In this document: positions 29,162 through 38,296 of the stretch, one piece after another
Numbering within the stretch: position 1 is the first letter of the stretch
How the letters are laid out: each line of letters opens with the position of its first letter
Assembly (NCBI GenBank): GCA_963530515.1
Contig: CAUSEC010000010.1
Span: 1 to 64,000 of the forward strand
Source of the DNA: CBFFRJ01 sp963530515
Lineage (GTDB): Bacteria > Pseudomonadota > Gammaproteobacteria > Enterobacterales > Enterobacteriaceae
Direction: 5' to 3'
DNA: 64,000 nt
Program-made: the position numbers and the translations under genes
Notes under the pieces: generated by a model
What the model was told of the DNA's origin: nothing
Databases searched by the model: none
What the model saw: only the letters and a program-made list of their open reading frames with translations

Positions 29162-30895
29162 GTGAAATCTGAAATACAACTTCGCCGCCGTGAAGCGAGT
29201 GATACGGCGGCGCTCCCGGCGGACTTACATCCGTTATTAAGCCGGCTGTACGCCAGCCGCGGTGTGTGTCAGGCCAGTGACCTGGAGCGCGGTGTCAAAG
29301 GTATGCTGCCGTGGCAGCGCCTGCACGGCATCGATAAAGCCGTTGAGGTGCTCTATAACGCCCTGCGTGAAGGATTGCGCATCATGGTGGTGGGGGATTT
29401 TGACGCCGATGGCGCGACCAGTACCGCCCTGAGTGTGCTGGCTTTACGCGCGCTGGGTGGCAATAACATTGCCTATCTGGTGCCGAACCGCTTTGAAGAC
29501 GGCTATGGCCTGAGCCCGGAAGTGGTGGATCAGGCTCATGCCCGCGGCGCGCAGTTTATTCTCACCGTTGATAACGGCATCTCCTCCCATGCGGGTGTTG
29601 AACGTGCTCACCAGTTGGGAATTCCGGTGCTGGTTACCGATCACCATTTGCCTGGTGACACCCTCCCGGATGCGGAAGCTATCATTAACCCGAACCTTCG
29701 TGAGTGCGATTTCCCTTCGAAATCACTGGCGGGGGTGGGCGTGGCGTTTTATCTGATGCTGGCGCTGCGTAGCTATCTGCGTGATAACGGTTGGTTTGAG
29801 GCGCAAGGCCTTGCCATCCCGAATCTGGCTGAACTGCTTGACCTGGTGGCACTGGGGACGGTGGCGGACGTGGTGCCGCTGGATGCCAATAACCGCATTC
29901 TTACCTGGCAGGGTTTGAGCCGCATTCGTGCAGGCAAATGCCGACCCGGCATTAAAGCACTGCTCGAAATCGCCAACCGCGATGCACAAAAACTGGCGGC
30001 CAGCGATTTAGGCTTTGCGCTGGGGCCACGCCTTAACGCTGCCGGGCGTCTTGATGACATGTCCGTTGGCGTGGCGCTGCTGTTAAGTGAAAACCTCGGT
30101 GAAGCCCGCGTGCTGGCAAGTGAGCTGGACGCCCTTAACCAGACGCGTAAAGAGATTGAGCAGGGCATGCAGGCCGAAGCGCTGATGCTTTGCGAGAAGC
30201 TGGAACGCAGTCGCGACACCCTGCCTGGCGGTCTGGCGATGTATCACCCCGACTGGCATCAGGGCGTGGTGGGCATTCTGGCCTCGCGCATCAAAGAGCG
30301 TTTTCACCGCCCGGTGATTGCGTTTGCACCAGCCGGTGAGGGGACGCTGAAAGGCTCCGGGCGTTCCATCCAGGGGCTGCACATGCGTGATGCGCTGGAG
30401 CGTCTGGATACGCTGCACCCCGGCCTGATGATCAAATTTGGCGGTCACGCGATGGCGGCGGGATTGTCTCTCGATGCCTCTCGTTTTGATGAGTTCCAGC
30501 ACCATTTCGGTGAACTGGTGACCGAGTGGCTGGATCCTTCGCTGCTGCAAGGAGAGATAGTCTCTGACGGACCGCTGGCTCCGCAGGATATGACCCTTGA
30601 GATTGCCGAGATGCTGCGCGAAGCCGGCCCCTGGGGGCAGATGTTCCCGGAACCGATGTTCGACGGTGAATTTCGCATTCTGCAACAGCGTCTGGTGGGG
30701 GAGCGGCATTTGAAAGTGATGCTTGAACCGGTTGGCGGTGGTCCTCTGCTCGACGGCATCGCTTTTAACGTGGATACCACCTGCTGGCCGGACAACGGCG
30801 TTCGTCAGGTGACTGCCGCCTATAAACTGGACGTAAATGAGTTTCGTGGCAACCGCAGCGTTCAGCTGATCATCGAAAATCTCTGGCCAATTTAG
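29162..30895 (+). CDS. recJ: Single-stranded-DNA exonuclease RecJ
   Basis: This 5'-3' ssDNA exonuclease acts in RecF recombination, mismatch and base excision repair. The 577-aa protein matches E. coli RecJ in length. It shows the DHH phosphoesterase motifs: GDFDADGATSTA, LTVDNGISSHAG, VTDHHLPGDTLP, and the DHHA1-type GSGRSIQGLHMRDAL and KFGGHAMAAGL segments. The start is GTG at 29162, five bases after the dsbC stop. Confidence 0.97.
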   Translation: MKSEIQLRRREASDTAALPADLHPLLSRLYASRGVCQASDLERGVKGMLPWQRLHGIDKAVEVLYNALREGLRIMVVGDFDADGATSTALSVLALRALGGNNIAYLVPNRFEDGYGLSPEVVDQAHARGAQFILTVDNGISSHAGVERAHQLGIPVLVTDHHLPGDTLPDAEAIINPNLRECDFPSKSLAGVGVAFYLMLALRSYLRDNGWFEAQGLAIPNLAELLDLVALGTVADVVPLDANNRILTWQGLSRIRAGKCRPGIKALLEIANRDAQKLAASDLGFALGPRLNAAGRLDDMSVGVALLLSENLGEARVLASELDALNQTRKEIEQGMQAEALMLCEKLERSRDTLPGGLAMYHPDWHQGVVGILASRIKERFHRPVIAFAPAGEGTLKGSGRSIQGLHMRDALERLDTLHPGLMIKFGGHAMAAGLSLDASRFDEFQHHFGELVTEWLDPSLLQGEIVSDGPLAPQDMTLEIAEMLREAGPWGQMFPEPMFDGEFRILQQRLVGERHLKVMLEPVGGGPLLDGIAFNVDTTCWPDNGVRQVTAAYKLDVNEFRGNRSVQLIIENLWPI

Positions 30896-30986
30896 CGCCA
30901 GTAATCTCTACTAATAAGGGCGTGGATCCGCTACAATTCCGCCCTTATGACCGCATTTTGACAAGTCCATTAAAAGAAAACAGACC

Positions 30987-32085
30987 ATGTTTGAAATCAA
31001 TCCGGTAAAAAACCGCATTCAAGACCTCACAGAGCGTTCCGACGTTCTTAGGGGGTATCTTTGACTATGATGCCAAGAAAGAGCGTCTTGAAGAAGTAAA
31101 CGCCGAGCTGGAACAGCCGGACGTCTGGAACGAACCTGAACGCGCACAGGCGCTGGGTAAAGAGCGTTCCTCTCTCGAAGCTATCGTAGATACGCTGGAT
31201 CAAATGGCCCAGGGGCTGGAAGATGTTTCCGGTTTGCTGGAGCTGGCCGTCGAAGCCGACGACGAAGAAACCTTTAACGAAGCCGTAGCAGAACTCGACG
31301 TGCTGGAAGAGAAGCTGGCGCAGCTGGAATTCCGCCGTATGTTCTCCGGCGAATACGACAGCGCTGATTGCTATCTCGATATTCAGGCAGGTTCTGGCGG
31401 CACCGAAGCGCAGGACTGGGCCAGCATGCTGACGCGCATGTACCTGCGTTGGGCAGAAGCGCGCGGCTTCAAAACCGAAATTATCGAAGAGTCTGAAGGT
31501 GAAGTTGCGGGTCTGAAATCCGTCACCATCAAGATCATTGGCGATTACGCCTACGGCTGGCTGCGTACCGAAACCGGCGTTCACCGCCTGGTGCGTAAGA
31601 GCCCGTTCGACTCCGGTGGCCGTCGTCATACCTCCTTCAGCTCCGCGTTTGTTTATCCGGAAGTTGATGAAGATATTGATATCGAAATTAACCCGGCGGA
31701 CCTGCGTATCGACGTTTATCGCGCATCCGGCGCGGGTGGTCAGCACGTTAACCGTACGGAATCAGCGGTGCGTATTACCCACATTCCAACCGGGCTGGTA
31801 ACACAGTGCCAGAACGACCGTTCCCAGCATAAGAACAAAGACCAGGCCATGAAGCAGATGAAAGCAAAGCTTTATGAGCTGGAGATGCAGAAGAAAAATG
31901 CTGAGAAACAGGCGATGGAAGACAACAAGTCCGACATCGGCTGGGGCAGCCAGATCCGTTCTTACGTCCTTGATGACTCCCGCATCAAAGACCTGCGTAC
32001 CGGGGTTGAAACCCGCAACACGCAGGCGGTGCTGGACGGCAGCCTGGACCAATTTATCGAAGCAAGTTTGAAAGCAGGGTTATGA
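30987..32085 (+). CDS. prfB: Peptide chain release factor 2 (programmed +1 frameshift)
   Basis: RF2 terminates translation at UGA and UAA. The gene is read as 25 codons from ATG at 30987, then an in-frame TGA (31062-31064) in the CTT-TGA-C slippery site. An internal Shine-Dalgarno-like AGGGGG lies just upstream. After the +1 shift the frame continues from GAC at 31063 to 32085, giving 365 aa, as in E. coli. The stop-codon recognition tripeptide SPF and the catalytic GGQ (RASGAGGQHVNRTESA) are present. The residue before SGAGGQ is Ala, unlike the Thr of E. coli K-12, so this is the more active form. lysS follows nine bases later. Confidence 0.97.
31045..31065 (+). promoter_or_regulatory. prfB recoding signal
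   Basis: AGGGGGTAT followed by CTT-TGA-C makes the classic autoregulatory frameshift cassette. Low RF2 slows termination at the UGA and favours the shift to the full-length frame. Confidence 0.95.
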
Positions 32086-32094
32086 GGAACCAAC

Positions 32095-33612
32095 ATGTCT
32101 GAACAACACGCACAGGGCGCTGACGCGGCAGTCGATCTTAATAATGAACTGAAAACCCGCCGCGAGAAGCTGGCACACCTGCGTGAGCAAGGTCTGCCGT
32201 TCCCGAACGATTTTCGCCGTGACCATACTTCTGACCAACTGCACGCTGACTTCGATGGTAAAGAAAACGAAGAGCTGGAAGCGCTGAATATCGAAGTGGC
32301 CGTTGCGGGCCGCATGATGACCCGTCGTATCATGGGTAAAGCGTCTTTCGTTACGTTGCAGGATGTGGGTGGCCGCATTCAGCTGTACGTTGCCCGTGAC
32401 GATCTGCCGGAAGGCATCTACAACGAGCAGTTCAAGAAATGGGATCTGGGCGATATCCTCGGCGCGAAAGGCAAGCTGTTCAAGACCAAAACCGGCGAGC
32501 TGTCTATTCACTGCACCGAGCTGCGTCTGCTGACCAAAGCTCTGCGCCCGCTGCCGGACAAATTCCACGGCCTGCAGGATCAGGAAGCGCGTTACCGTCA
32601 GCGCTACCTGGATCTCATCTCTAACGATGAATCCCGCAACACCTTTAAAGTGCGCTCCAAAATCATGGCCGGTATTCGCCAGTTCATGGTGAATCGCGAC
32701 TTTATGGAAGTGGAAACCCCGATGATGCAGGTGATCCCAGGCGGTGCGTCTGCGCGTCCGTTTATCACCCATCACAACGCGCTGGATCTGGACATGTACC
32801 TGCGTATCGCGCCGGAACTGTACCTGAAACGTCTGGTGGTTGGCGGCTTCGATCGCGTATTCGAGATCAACCGTAACTTCCGTAACGAAGGCATCTCCGT
32901 TCGCCATAACCCTGAGTTCACCATGATGGAACTCTATATGGCGTACGCGGACTACAAGGATCTGATTGAGCTGACGGAATCGCTGTTCCGTACTCTGGCA
33001 CAAGACATCCTGGGTAAAACCGAAGTGCCTTACGGTGACGAAGTGTTCGATTTCGGCAAGCCGTTCGAAAAACTGACCATGCGTAAAGCTATCCAGAAAT
33101 ACCGTCCGGAAACCAATATGGCGGATCTGGATAACTTCGACTCAGCGAAAGCCATTGCAGAAAGCATCGGCATCAAAGTTGAGAAGAGCTGGGGTCTGGG
33201 CCGTACCGTAACTGAAATCTTCGAAGAAGTGGCAGAAGCGCACCTGATTCAGCCAACCTTCATCACCGAGTACCCGGCAGAAGTTTCTCCGCTGGCACGC
33301 CGTAATGACGTGAACCCGGAAATCACTGACCGCTTCGAATTCTTCATCGGTGGCCGTGAAATCGGTAACGGCTTTAGCGAGCTGAACGATGCGGAAGATC
33401 AGGCGCAGCGCTTCCAGGATCAGGTTAACGCCAAAGATGCGGGCGATGACGAAGCGATGTTCTACGACGAAGACTATGTCACCGCGCTGGAACATGGTCT
33501 GCCGCCGACGGCGGGTCTGGGCATTGGTATCGACCGTATGGTGATGCTGTTCACCAACAGCCACACCATTCGTGACGTTATCCTGTTCCCGGCGATGCGT
33601 CCGGTAAAATAA
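32095..33612 (+). CDS. lysS: Lysyl-tRNA synthetase, class II
   Basis: This enzyme charges tRNA-Lys in the cytosol. The 505-aa protein has an N-terminal OB-fold anticodon-binding domain (about 65-145, VAGRMMTRRIMGKASFVTL) and the class II catalytic domain with motif 1 (FMEVETPMMQ), motif 2 (FEINRNFRNEG...HNPEFTMMELY) and motif 3 (GLGIGIDRMVML). It follows prfB by nine bases, the conserved prfB-lysS pair. Confidence 0.97.
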   Translation: MSEQHAQGADAAVDLNNELKTRREKLAHLREQGLPFPNDFRRDHTSDQLHADFDGKENEELEALNIEVAVAGRMMTRRIMGKASFVTLQDVGGRIQLYVARDDLPEGIYNEQFKKWDLGDILGAKGKLFKTKTGELSIHCTELRLLTKALRPLPDKFHGLQDQEARYRQRYLDLISNDESRNTFKVRSKIMAGIRQFMVNRDFMEVETPMMQVIPGGASARPFITHHNALDLDMYLRIAPELYLKRLVVGGFDRVFEINRNFRNEGISVRHNPEFTMMELYMAYADYKDLIELTESLFRTLAQDILGKTEVPYGDEVFDFGKPFEKLTMRKAIQKYRPETNMADLDNFDSAKAIAESIGIKVEKSWGLGRTVTEIFEEVAEAHLIQPTFITEYPAEVSPLARRNDVNPEITDRFEFFIGGREIGNGFSELNDAEDQAQRFQDQVNAKDAGDDEAMFYDEDYVTALEHGLPPTAGLGIGIDRMVMLFTNSHTIRDVILFPAMRPVK

Positions 33613-33629
33613 GTCGCTAAGACGTGAAC

Positions 33630-33662
33630 AAGCCCCGGCGTGAAAACGCGGGGCTTTTTTAT
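33630..33662. terminator. Terminator between convergent lysS and idi
   Basis: AAGCCCCG and CGGGGCTT pair around a GCGTGAAAACG-type loop, followed by TTTTTTATT on the plus strand. The T run overlaps the idi stop codon, and A residues on the other flank are few, so it serves mainly lysS. Confidence 0.85.
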
Positions 33663-34210
33663 TGCCTTACGCTGGCTGAAAACTGACGAAGCGCGTCTTT
33701 TGCACTGATGGCTTCCAGCGCCATCCACGGGCTAAAGGCCCAGGGCGTGGCATCCAGCGCGTTCAGCAGTGCGTCCAGTTTAACCCACTGATATTCCATC
33801 ACTTCCTCTGCATTGATGGTGACGGGCGTGATGACCTGTGCGGCAAAAACCGGGCAGATTTCATTTTCGACAATGCCGGAAGGATCGGTCTCGCGGTAGC
33901 GGAAGCCCGGCGCGACGGGGGTGATATCGATAATCTCCACACCGGCTTCGAAACGGCAGCGGCGCACAATCGCCTGCTCAAGGGATTCCCCCTGCTGCGG
34001 ATGACCGCACACGGAATTGGTCCAGACACCGGGCCAGGCTTTTTTGCTCGTGGCGCGGCGCGTGACAAGGCACTCGCCCCTGGAATTGAAAAGCCAGGAG
34101 GAGAAGGCCAGATGCAGTGGGGTGTCTGACGTATGGGCGGCGTACTTCTCCAGCGTGCCGATTTCCTGTCCCTGATCGTTGAGTAAAATGACGTGTTCTT
34201 GAGTGCTCAT
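33659..34210 (-). CDS. idi: Isopentenyl-diphosphate delta-isomerase, type I
   Basis: This Nudix-fold enzyme interconverts isopentenyl and dimethylallyl diphosphate in isoprenoid synthesis. The 183-aa protein has the catalytic NSVCGHP segment with its cysteine, the Nudix-like box GHPQQGESLEQAIVRRCRFE, and the ENEICPVF glutamates. The ATG at 34210 (MSTQEHVILLND) fits the family; a longer in-frame extension is not conserved. It is convergent with lysS, as in E. coli. Confidence 0.95.
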   Translation of the reverse strand: MSTQEHVILLNDQGQEIGTLEKYAAHTSDTPLHLAFSSWLFNSRGECLVTRRATSKKAWPGVWTNSVCGHPQQGESLEQAIVRRCRFEAGVEIIDITPVAPGFRYRETDPSGIVENEICPVFAAQVITPVTINAEEVMEYQWVKLDALLNALDATPWAFSPWMALEAISAKDALRQFSASVRQ

Positions 34211-34228
34211 TGTGGCTCCAGTCTGAAA

Positions 34229-34269
34229 GCCGAATGGCGCTGTGCTTATCCAGCGCAGCGCCACCGGGC
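34229..34269. repeat. Degenerate REP-like unit upstream of idi
   Basis: GCCGAATGGCGCTGTGCTTATCC followed by CAGCGCCACCGGGC resembles a decayed REP element, located between idi and the DUF554 gene. Confidence 0.45.
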
Positions 34270-34289
34270 GAGCATATTGTAACGCATTC

Positions 34290-35006
34290 TTACGCAAACA
34301 CGTTGGCCCACAGAGCGGAAAACGGCATCACCAGCAGTAATCCGGGCAGCATATTGGCCACCGGGAAAGGCTTGATATTACAGATGCGCAGCCCCGTCGC
34401 CACCATGATAAGCCCGCCTGCGCAGGAGAAGTCCGCCATCATATCGGGGGTTATCATGTGCAGAATGTAGACCGCAATGGTGGCCAGGGCGACCTGCACA
34501 ATCACCAGTGGAATACCGATAGTCATCACCGAGAAACCGAGCATGGTGGCAAAAATCGCCGCCGTGAACAGATCCAGAACCGTCTTGATATAGAGAATCG
34601 ACGGGTCGCCGGTCATGCCCTCATGCATCGCCCCGAAAATGCCCGTGCCGCTGGCGCAAAACAGCACCAGAATGGCGACGAATTTTTCCGTAAATTCGTC
34701 ATGGGTCAGCCCCTGAACCGGTGGGAAAATACGGTTGATGAGACCACGCGTGGTGCCTGCGGCTTTACCAATCTGTTTTTCCAGGAAGAACACTTCCCCA
34801 ATCACTGCGCCCAGCACCATCGCCAGTACCACGGCAGGCATAAACTTCACTTTGATGACCAGATTGATGCCAAGGCCAATAGAGCACAACCCAAAGGTCA
34901 GCGGCAGCGCGAGTTTGACACGCTCCGGAATGCGGGTGCCAACAACGGAGCCCAGCAGTCCACCAATAATGACCGCCCCGCCATTAACATAAGGTCCAAT
35001 TAACAT
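34290..35006 (-). CDS. DUF554 family membrane protein (YqgA-like)
   Basis: This is a 238-aa DUF554 inner-membrane protein with six to seven hydrophobic helices and the conserved FCASGTGIFGAMHEGMTGD segment in the middle; the same segment is present in E. coli YqgA. Its function is unknown; proteins of this type could be transporters. It lies 15 bases downstream of the UbiX-like gene in the same orientation, the slot where other enterobacterial aromatic decarboxylase operons encode a small third subunit. A role in importing the substrate or exporting the phenolic product is possible but is inference. Confidence 0.8.
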   Translation of the reverse strand: MLIGPYVNGGAVIIGGLLGSVVGTRIPERVKLALPLTFGLCSIGLGINLVIKVKFMPAVVLAMVLGAVIGEVFFLEKQIGKAAGTTRGLINRIFPPVQGLTHDEFTEKFVAILVLFCASGTGIFGAMHEGMTGDPSILYIKTVLDLFTAAIFATMLGFSVMTIGIPLVIVQVALATIAVYILHMITPDMMADFSCAGGLIMVATGLRICNIKPFPVANMLPGLLLVMPFSALWANVFA

Positions 35007-35021
35007 ACAGATTCCCAGGTG

Positions 35022-35609
35022 TTATGCGCGATGAAGCAGGTTGCCCTCGCCCCAGCGCGGAATGTTTTTAACATCAATATCAAACAGATCCAGCGCCCGG
35101 CTGACGCTGTGCGTAATGATTTCGTCGGCGGTCTGTGGGCGTTGATAGAGTGCCGGAACCGGCGGGAAAATAATCCCGCCCATTTCGGTCACCGCCTGCA
35201 TATTGCGGATATGCCCCAGATTCAGCGGCGTCTCACGGGCCAGTAACACCAGACGGCGGCGCTCTTTGAGCACTACGTCGGCAGCACGGGTCAGCAAATT
35301 ATCCGTCAGACAGTGGGCGATAGAACCCAGTGAGCGCATAGAGCAGGGTGCGACTAACATGCCCAGCGTCTTGAATGAACCGCTGGAAATAGACGCCCCC
35401 AGATTGCCGATGGGATGCACCACATCCGCCAGCGCCATCACCTCATCCAGCCGATAATCCGTTTCCAGCTCGCAGGTTTTTTCCGCCCCTTTTGAAACCA
35501 CCAGATGGACTTCAAGATCCTGCCCGCGTAAAAGCTCCAGCGCCTTTACGCCATACTGAAAACCAGAAGCACCGCTAATGCCGACAATGATGCGTCGAGA
35601 TGTGGTCAC
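35022..35609 (-). CDS. UbiX-family flavin prenyltransferase (decarboxylase subunit B)
   Basis: This 195-aa UbiX/Pad1-family protein makes prenylated FMN, the cofactor of UbiD decarboxylases. The N-terminal GISGASGFQYG flavin phosphate loop, VVSKGAEKT, and the APCSMRSLGSIAHCLTDNLLTRAADVVLKERRRLVLLARETPLN segment are diagnostic. It is separate from the housekeeping ubiX, which lies elsewhere in enterobacteria, so it is probably dedicated to the adjacent UbiD protein, 10 bases upstream. Confidence 0.88.
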   Translation of the reverse strand: MTTSRRIIVGISGASGFQYGVKALELLRGQDLEVHLVVSKGAEKTCELETDYRLDEVMALADVVHPIGNLGASISSGSFKTLGMLVAPCSMRSLGSIAHCLTDNLLTRAADVVLKERRRLVLLARETPLNLGHIRNMQAVTEMGGIIFPPVPALYQRPQTADEIITHSVSRALDLFDIDVKNIPRWGEGNLLHRA

Positions 35610-35619
35610 GTTTATCCCC

Positions 35620-37125
35620 TTATTCGAAATCAGGCAGGAAGCGTTTTACATCCACCTCTTTGAACTTCGAGCGTTCAAAATGGCTTTTCAGATGGAACGG
35701 CACCGTGCAGTCAAAAATGGTTTTGCAGGAGGTACCCTGCTGCAAAATGCTCGGGCTGTATTCCGGCACCTGAGACGGATCCAGCGGATGGCAGCGCACG
35801 CCCGGAATGGTGATGGTGTCCACATCGCCCTGGTAACGCGTCTGCATCGCCCACAGCACATCGTCGCTGTCGAAAATATCCACGTCCTCGTCCACCAGAA
35901 TCACATGCTTCAGTTCCGGGAAGGCGGCGAAGGCCAGCAAGGCTGCCTGACGCTGACGGCCCTCGTCCACGGCAGCCGCTTTTTTAAACTGCATGACTGC
36001 CAGCAGTTTGCCGCCGCCCGCCGAGTGGGCAAATACATTAAGTAGTTTGCCCGGCATAGCGCGGCCGACCATGTCCAGAATGCTCGCTTCGGTCGGGATG
36101 CCCGCCATGTTGACGTGTTCTTCGCCAGGGCCGACCGTGGTGCGCCAGATAGGGTTATGGCGATGGGTGACGGCTTTCACTTTGATAATCGGCAGCGCAT
36201 TTTTGGCTTCACCGGTGTAGCCGGGGAACTCCGGCATCGCTTTGCCGGTGTCGGTATTCTGGTCTTCACGCACGCGCACGTTGGGCAGTAATTCGCCTTC
36301 GATGACGATCTCTGCGTGGGCAATAGCTTTCTCGTTGATGGTTTTACACTGCACCATTTCGACGGCATGGCCGCGGAGTGCGCCAGCAACGCTCAGCTCG
36401 TCGTAACCGAGTGGCGTGGTGGGCGGCTCGAAGCAGGCGGCGATTTCGATCGCGGGGTCTACGCCGATGCTGATGGAGATCGGCAGCGGTTTGCCAGCGG
36501 CTTCTGCCTTCATGCGAAAAGCATCAATATGGCGGCCCGGCGTCAGCCACATCGACAGTTCGTCTTTGCTCTGCACGCACAGGCGGTGAATAGTGATGTC
36601 CGACTCATGGGTGTCCGGGTCTGAGGCGTAGCACAGCCCCATGGTGATGTACGGACCGGCATCTTCTTCAGTGTTGGTCGGCGCAGGCAGCAGAGTGCGC
36701 AGATCAAACCCGGCGTCTGTCGCCAGATGTACCACTTCCTGGCAGACGGCGTTGTCCTGGCTCAGCACCGGTGGGATCGGATTTTGCACCGAGTCTTTCA
36801 GCAGATGACCGAGTTTTTCCGGCGGGCAATTCAGAAAGTGGCTGACGCGTTTGCGTGAGCCGTTAATGCCAATTGCCACGCTGATATCATGAAAGCCCTT
36901 AATTTTATTGAACATCATGACCGGGCCGTTTTTACGTGTCGGGCGCTGGCAGGTGCCACCCGCTCCCACGTAACGATATACCCCGGAAAGTTCAGCGTGC
37001 GGATCAACTTCGGTGTCAGTTTCCACATATTCACCGGGCAGGGTTTTTAATAATTCGAGGGCAGAACGTAAATCGTGAACATCATGAGGATGTTTATTAT
37101 CTGAATGTGACATAGCCTGTTCCAT
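35620..37125 (-). CDS. UbiD-family hydroxyarylic acid decarboxylase (subunit C)
   Basis: This prenyl-FMN-dependent non-oxidative decarboxylase is similar across its 501 aa to protocatechuate/gallate/4-hydroxybenzoate decarboxylases (AroY, LpdC, KpdC types). Diagnostic stretches are ELSGVYRYVGAGGTCQRPT, the GPYITMGLCYASDP segment, VRVREDQNTDTGKAMPEFPGY with the active-site Arg/Glu, and LVDEDVDIFDSDDVLWAM near the C-terminus. The exact substrate cannot be read from sequence. A second ATG four codons in (MSHSDNKH) has a better ribosome binding site (GGAACAGG). It is divergent from a LysR regulator, the usual arrangement for these operons. Confidence 0.88.
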   Translation of the reverse strand: MEQAMSHSDNKHPHDVHDLRSALELLKTLPGEYVETDTEVDPHAELSGVYRYVGAGGTCQRPTRKNGPVMMFNKIKGFHDISVAIGINGSRKRVSHFLNCPPEKLGHLLKDSVQNPIPPVLSQDNAVCQEVVHLATDAGFDLRTLLPAPTNTEEDAGPYITMGLCYASDPDTHESDITIHRLCVQSKDELSMWLTPGRHIDAFRMKAEAAGKPLPISISIGVDPAIEIAACFEPPTTPLGYDELSVAGALRGHAVEMVQCKTINEKAIAHAEIVIEGELLPNVRVREDQNTDTGKAMPEFPGYTGEAKNALPIIKVKAVTHRHNPIWRTTVGPGEEHVNMAGIPTEASILDMVGRAMPGKLLNVFAHSAGGGKLLAVMQFKKAAAVDEGRQRQAALLAFAAFPELKHVILVDEDVDIFDSDDVLWAMQTRYQGDVDTITIPGVRCHPLDPSQVPEYSPSILQQGTSCKTIFDCTVPFHLKSHFERSKFKEVDVKRFLPDFE

Positions 37126-37332
37126 CTTAAATAAGAGAATGAATGTCTGCGTCTACCTTATTTTTGCCAGAGGGTTAAAACAAATACCGTTTTCCTGATT
37201 CAACCCATATCAAAAAAGTACTCTTTGCAGGGTTGTTAAATATTTGGGTATTCATTGCATCATCATGACGGGCTTTTCCTTTGCGGGGTGAAGTGTGATA
37301 CTGAGCGCCACATCGTGACGAGGGAAAGCCGT
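37126..37332. promoter_or_regulatory. Divergent promoter region, UbiD operon / LysR gene
   Basis: This AT-rich intergenic region separates the decarboxylase operon and its LysR regulator. AATA and TATT arms flank TTTGGG near 37241-37254 in a loose LysR-type inverted repeat. No confident promoter elements were assigned. Confidence 0.35.
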
Positions 37333-38232
37333 ATGGATCTGAAAAGACTGCGTTATTTTTGTCGTGTGGTGGAGCAAGGCTCCGTAAGCCAGGCGGCGAA
37401 AGTGCTGAATATGGCCCAACCTCCGCTCAGTAAGCGCATCCAGGAGCTGGAAGAAGAGCTCGACGTCGCCCTTTTTACCCGCCAGGGAAATCGTATCGAA
37501 CCCACCGATGCGGGTTATTTTCTTTATCGCAAAGCCTGTGAAATATTACGCGAAGTGGAAGATACGGCGCGAGAAACAGTGGCGATTGCCAATAAAGAAA
37601 AATTCCAGTTAAGAATTGGCTTAACTCATCTTTTTCAATCTTATTTCAAACCGCTTTTGCTGGAGTTATATAAACGTAACCCGCATGCAGAAATAAATAT
37701 CTCTGTAACGGATTCCAGCCATCTTGAAACGATGCTCAATGAAGGGGCGATCGATCTGGCTCTGATCCAGCGGCCTTATCGCAGCGAAGGCTTCGATTTT
37801 GTCTCCTTTGACCCGGTCAGGCTGGTGGCGGTTATTAGCAAAAAGTGCCTCGAAACCTGCCCCGCTCAGCCGTTTGATTATCAGGCACTGGCGGCTTTTC
37901 CGCTGGTGATGCTGCACCGGGCGAAAGATTCCGGCACCTATGAGATGTTGATTGACCTGTTTCGTAAGGCGGGGGGCAACCCGAAGGTCATCATGCATAT
38001 CACCCAGCCGGGTGTGATTCTGGAGTGGCTGGAATCCGGGCTGGCGGCGGCCACGCTGCTGCCATCTTCTGAGGTGGATGCCACGAAACTTTCCCATTGC
38101 CATGTTATTGAGGTGTTTCCGTCACCGCAGGTCTTCTACCCGGCGCTGGTGAAAGTCCCGGCGATGAACTGGCTCCCCGAAATCATGGAAATCATTGCTC
38201 AGGGCTATCCCTTTGCCCTTCAGGATCACTGA
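37333..38232 (+). CDS. LysR-family regulator of the aromatic decarboxylase operon
   Basis: This 299-aa LysR protein has an N-terminal winged helix (MDLKRLRYFCRVVEQGSVSQAAKVLNMAQPPLSKRIQELEE region, residues 1-60) and an effector-binding domain resembling regulators of aromatic catabolism. The ATG at 37333 begins exactly at the LysR fold; an upstream in-frame ATG at 37255 adds an unconserved extension. It is divergent from the UbiD/UbiX/DUF554 genes, so it probably activates them in response to an aromatic acid. Confidence 0.88.
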   Translation: MDLKRLRYFCRVVEQGSVSQAAKVLNMAQPPLSKRIQELEEELDVALFTRQGNRIEPTDAGYFLYRKACEILREVEDTARETVAIANKEKFQLRIGLTHLFQSYFKPLLLELYKRNPHAEINISVTDSSHLETMLNEGAIDLALIQRPYRSEGFDFVSFDPVRLVAVISKKCLETCPAQPFDYQALAAFPLVMLHRAKDSGTYEMLIDLFRKAGGNPKVIMHITQPGVILEWLESGLAAATLLPSSEVDATKLSHCHVIEVFPSPQVFYPALVKVPAMNWLPEIMEIIAQGYPFALQDH

Positions 38233-38296
38233 AAGGTTGGCATCCCGTCGCTGGCTGCTAAACTAAGACGCCATTTATTTTCACTGAGGATCGGTT

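Noticed and set aside
31021..31070. Apparent broken gene at the start of prfB
   Set aside because: The in-frame TGA is the conserved programmed frameshift site, not a pseudogene lesion.
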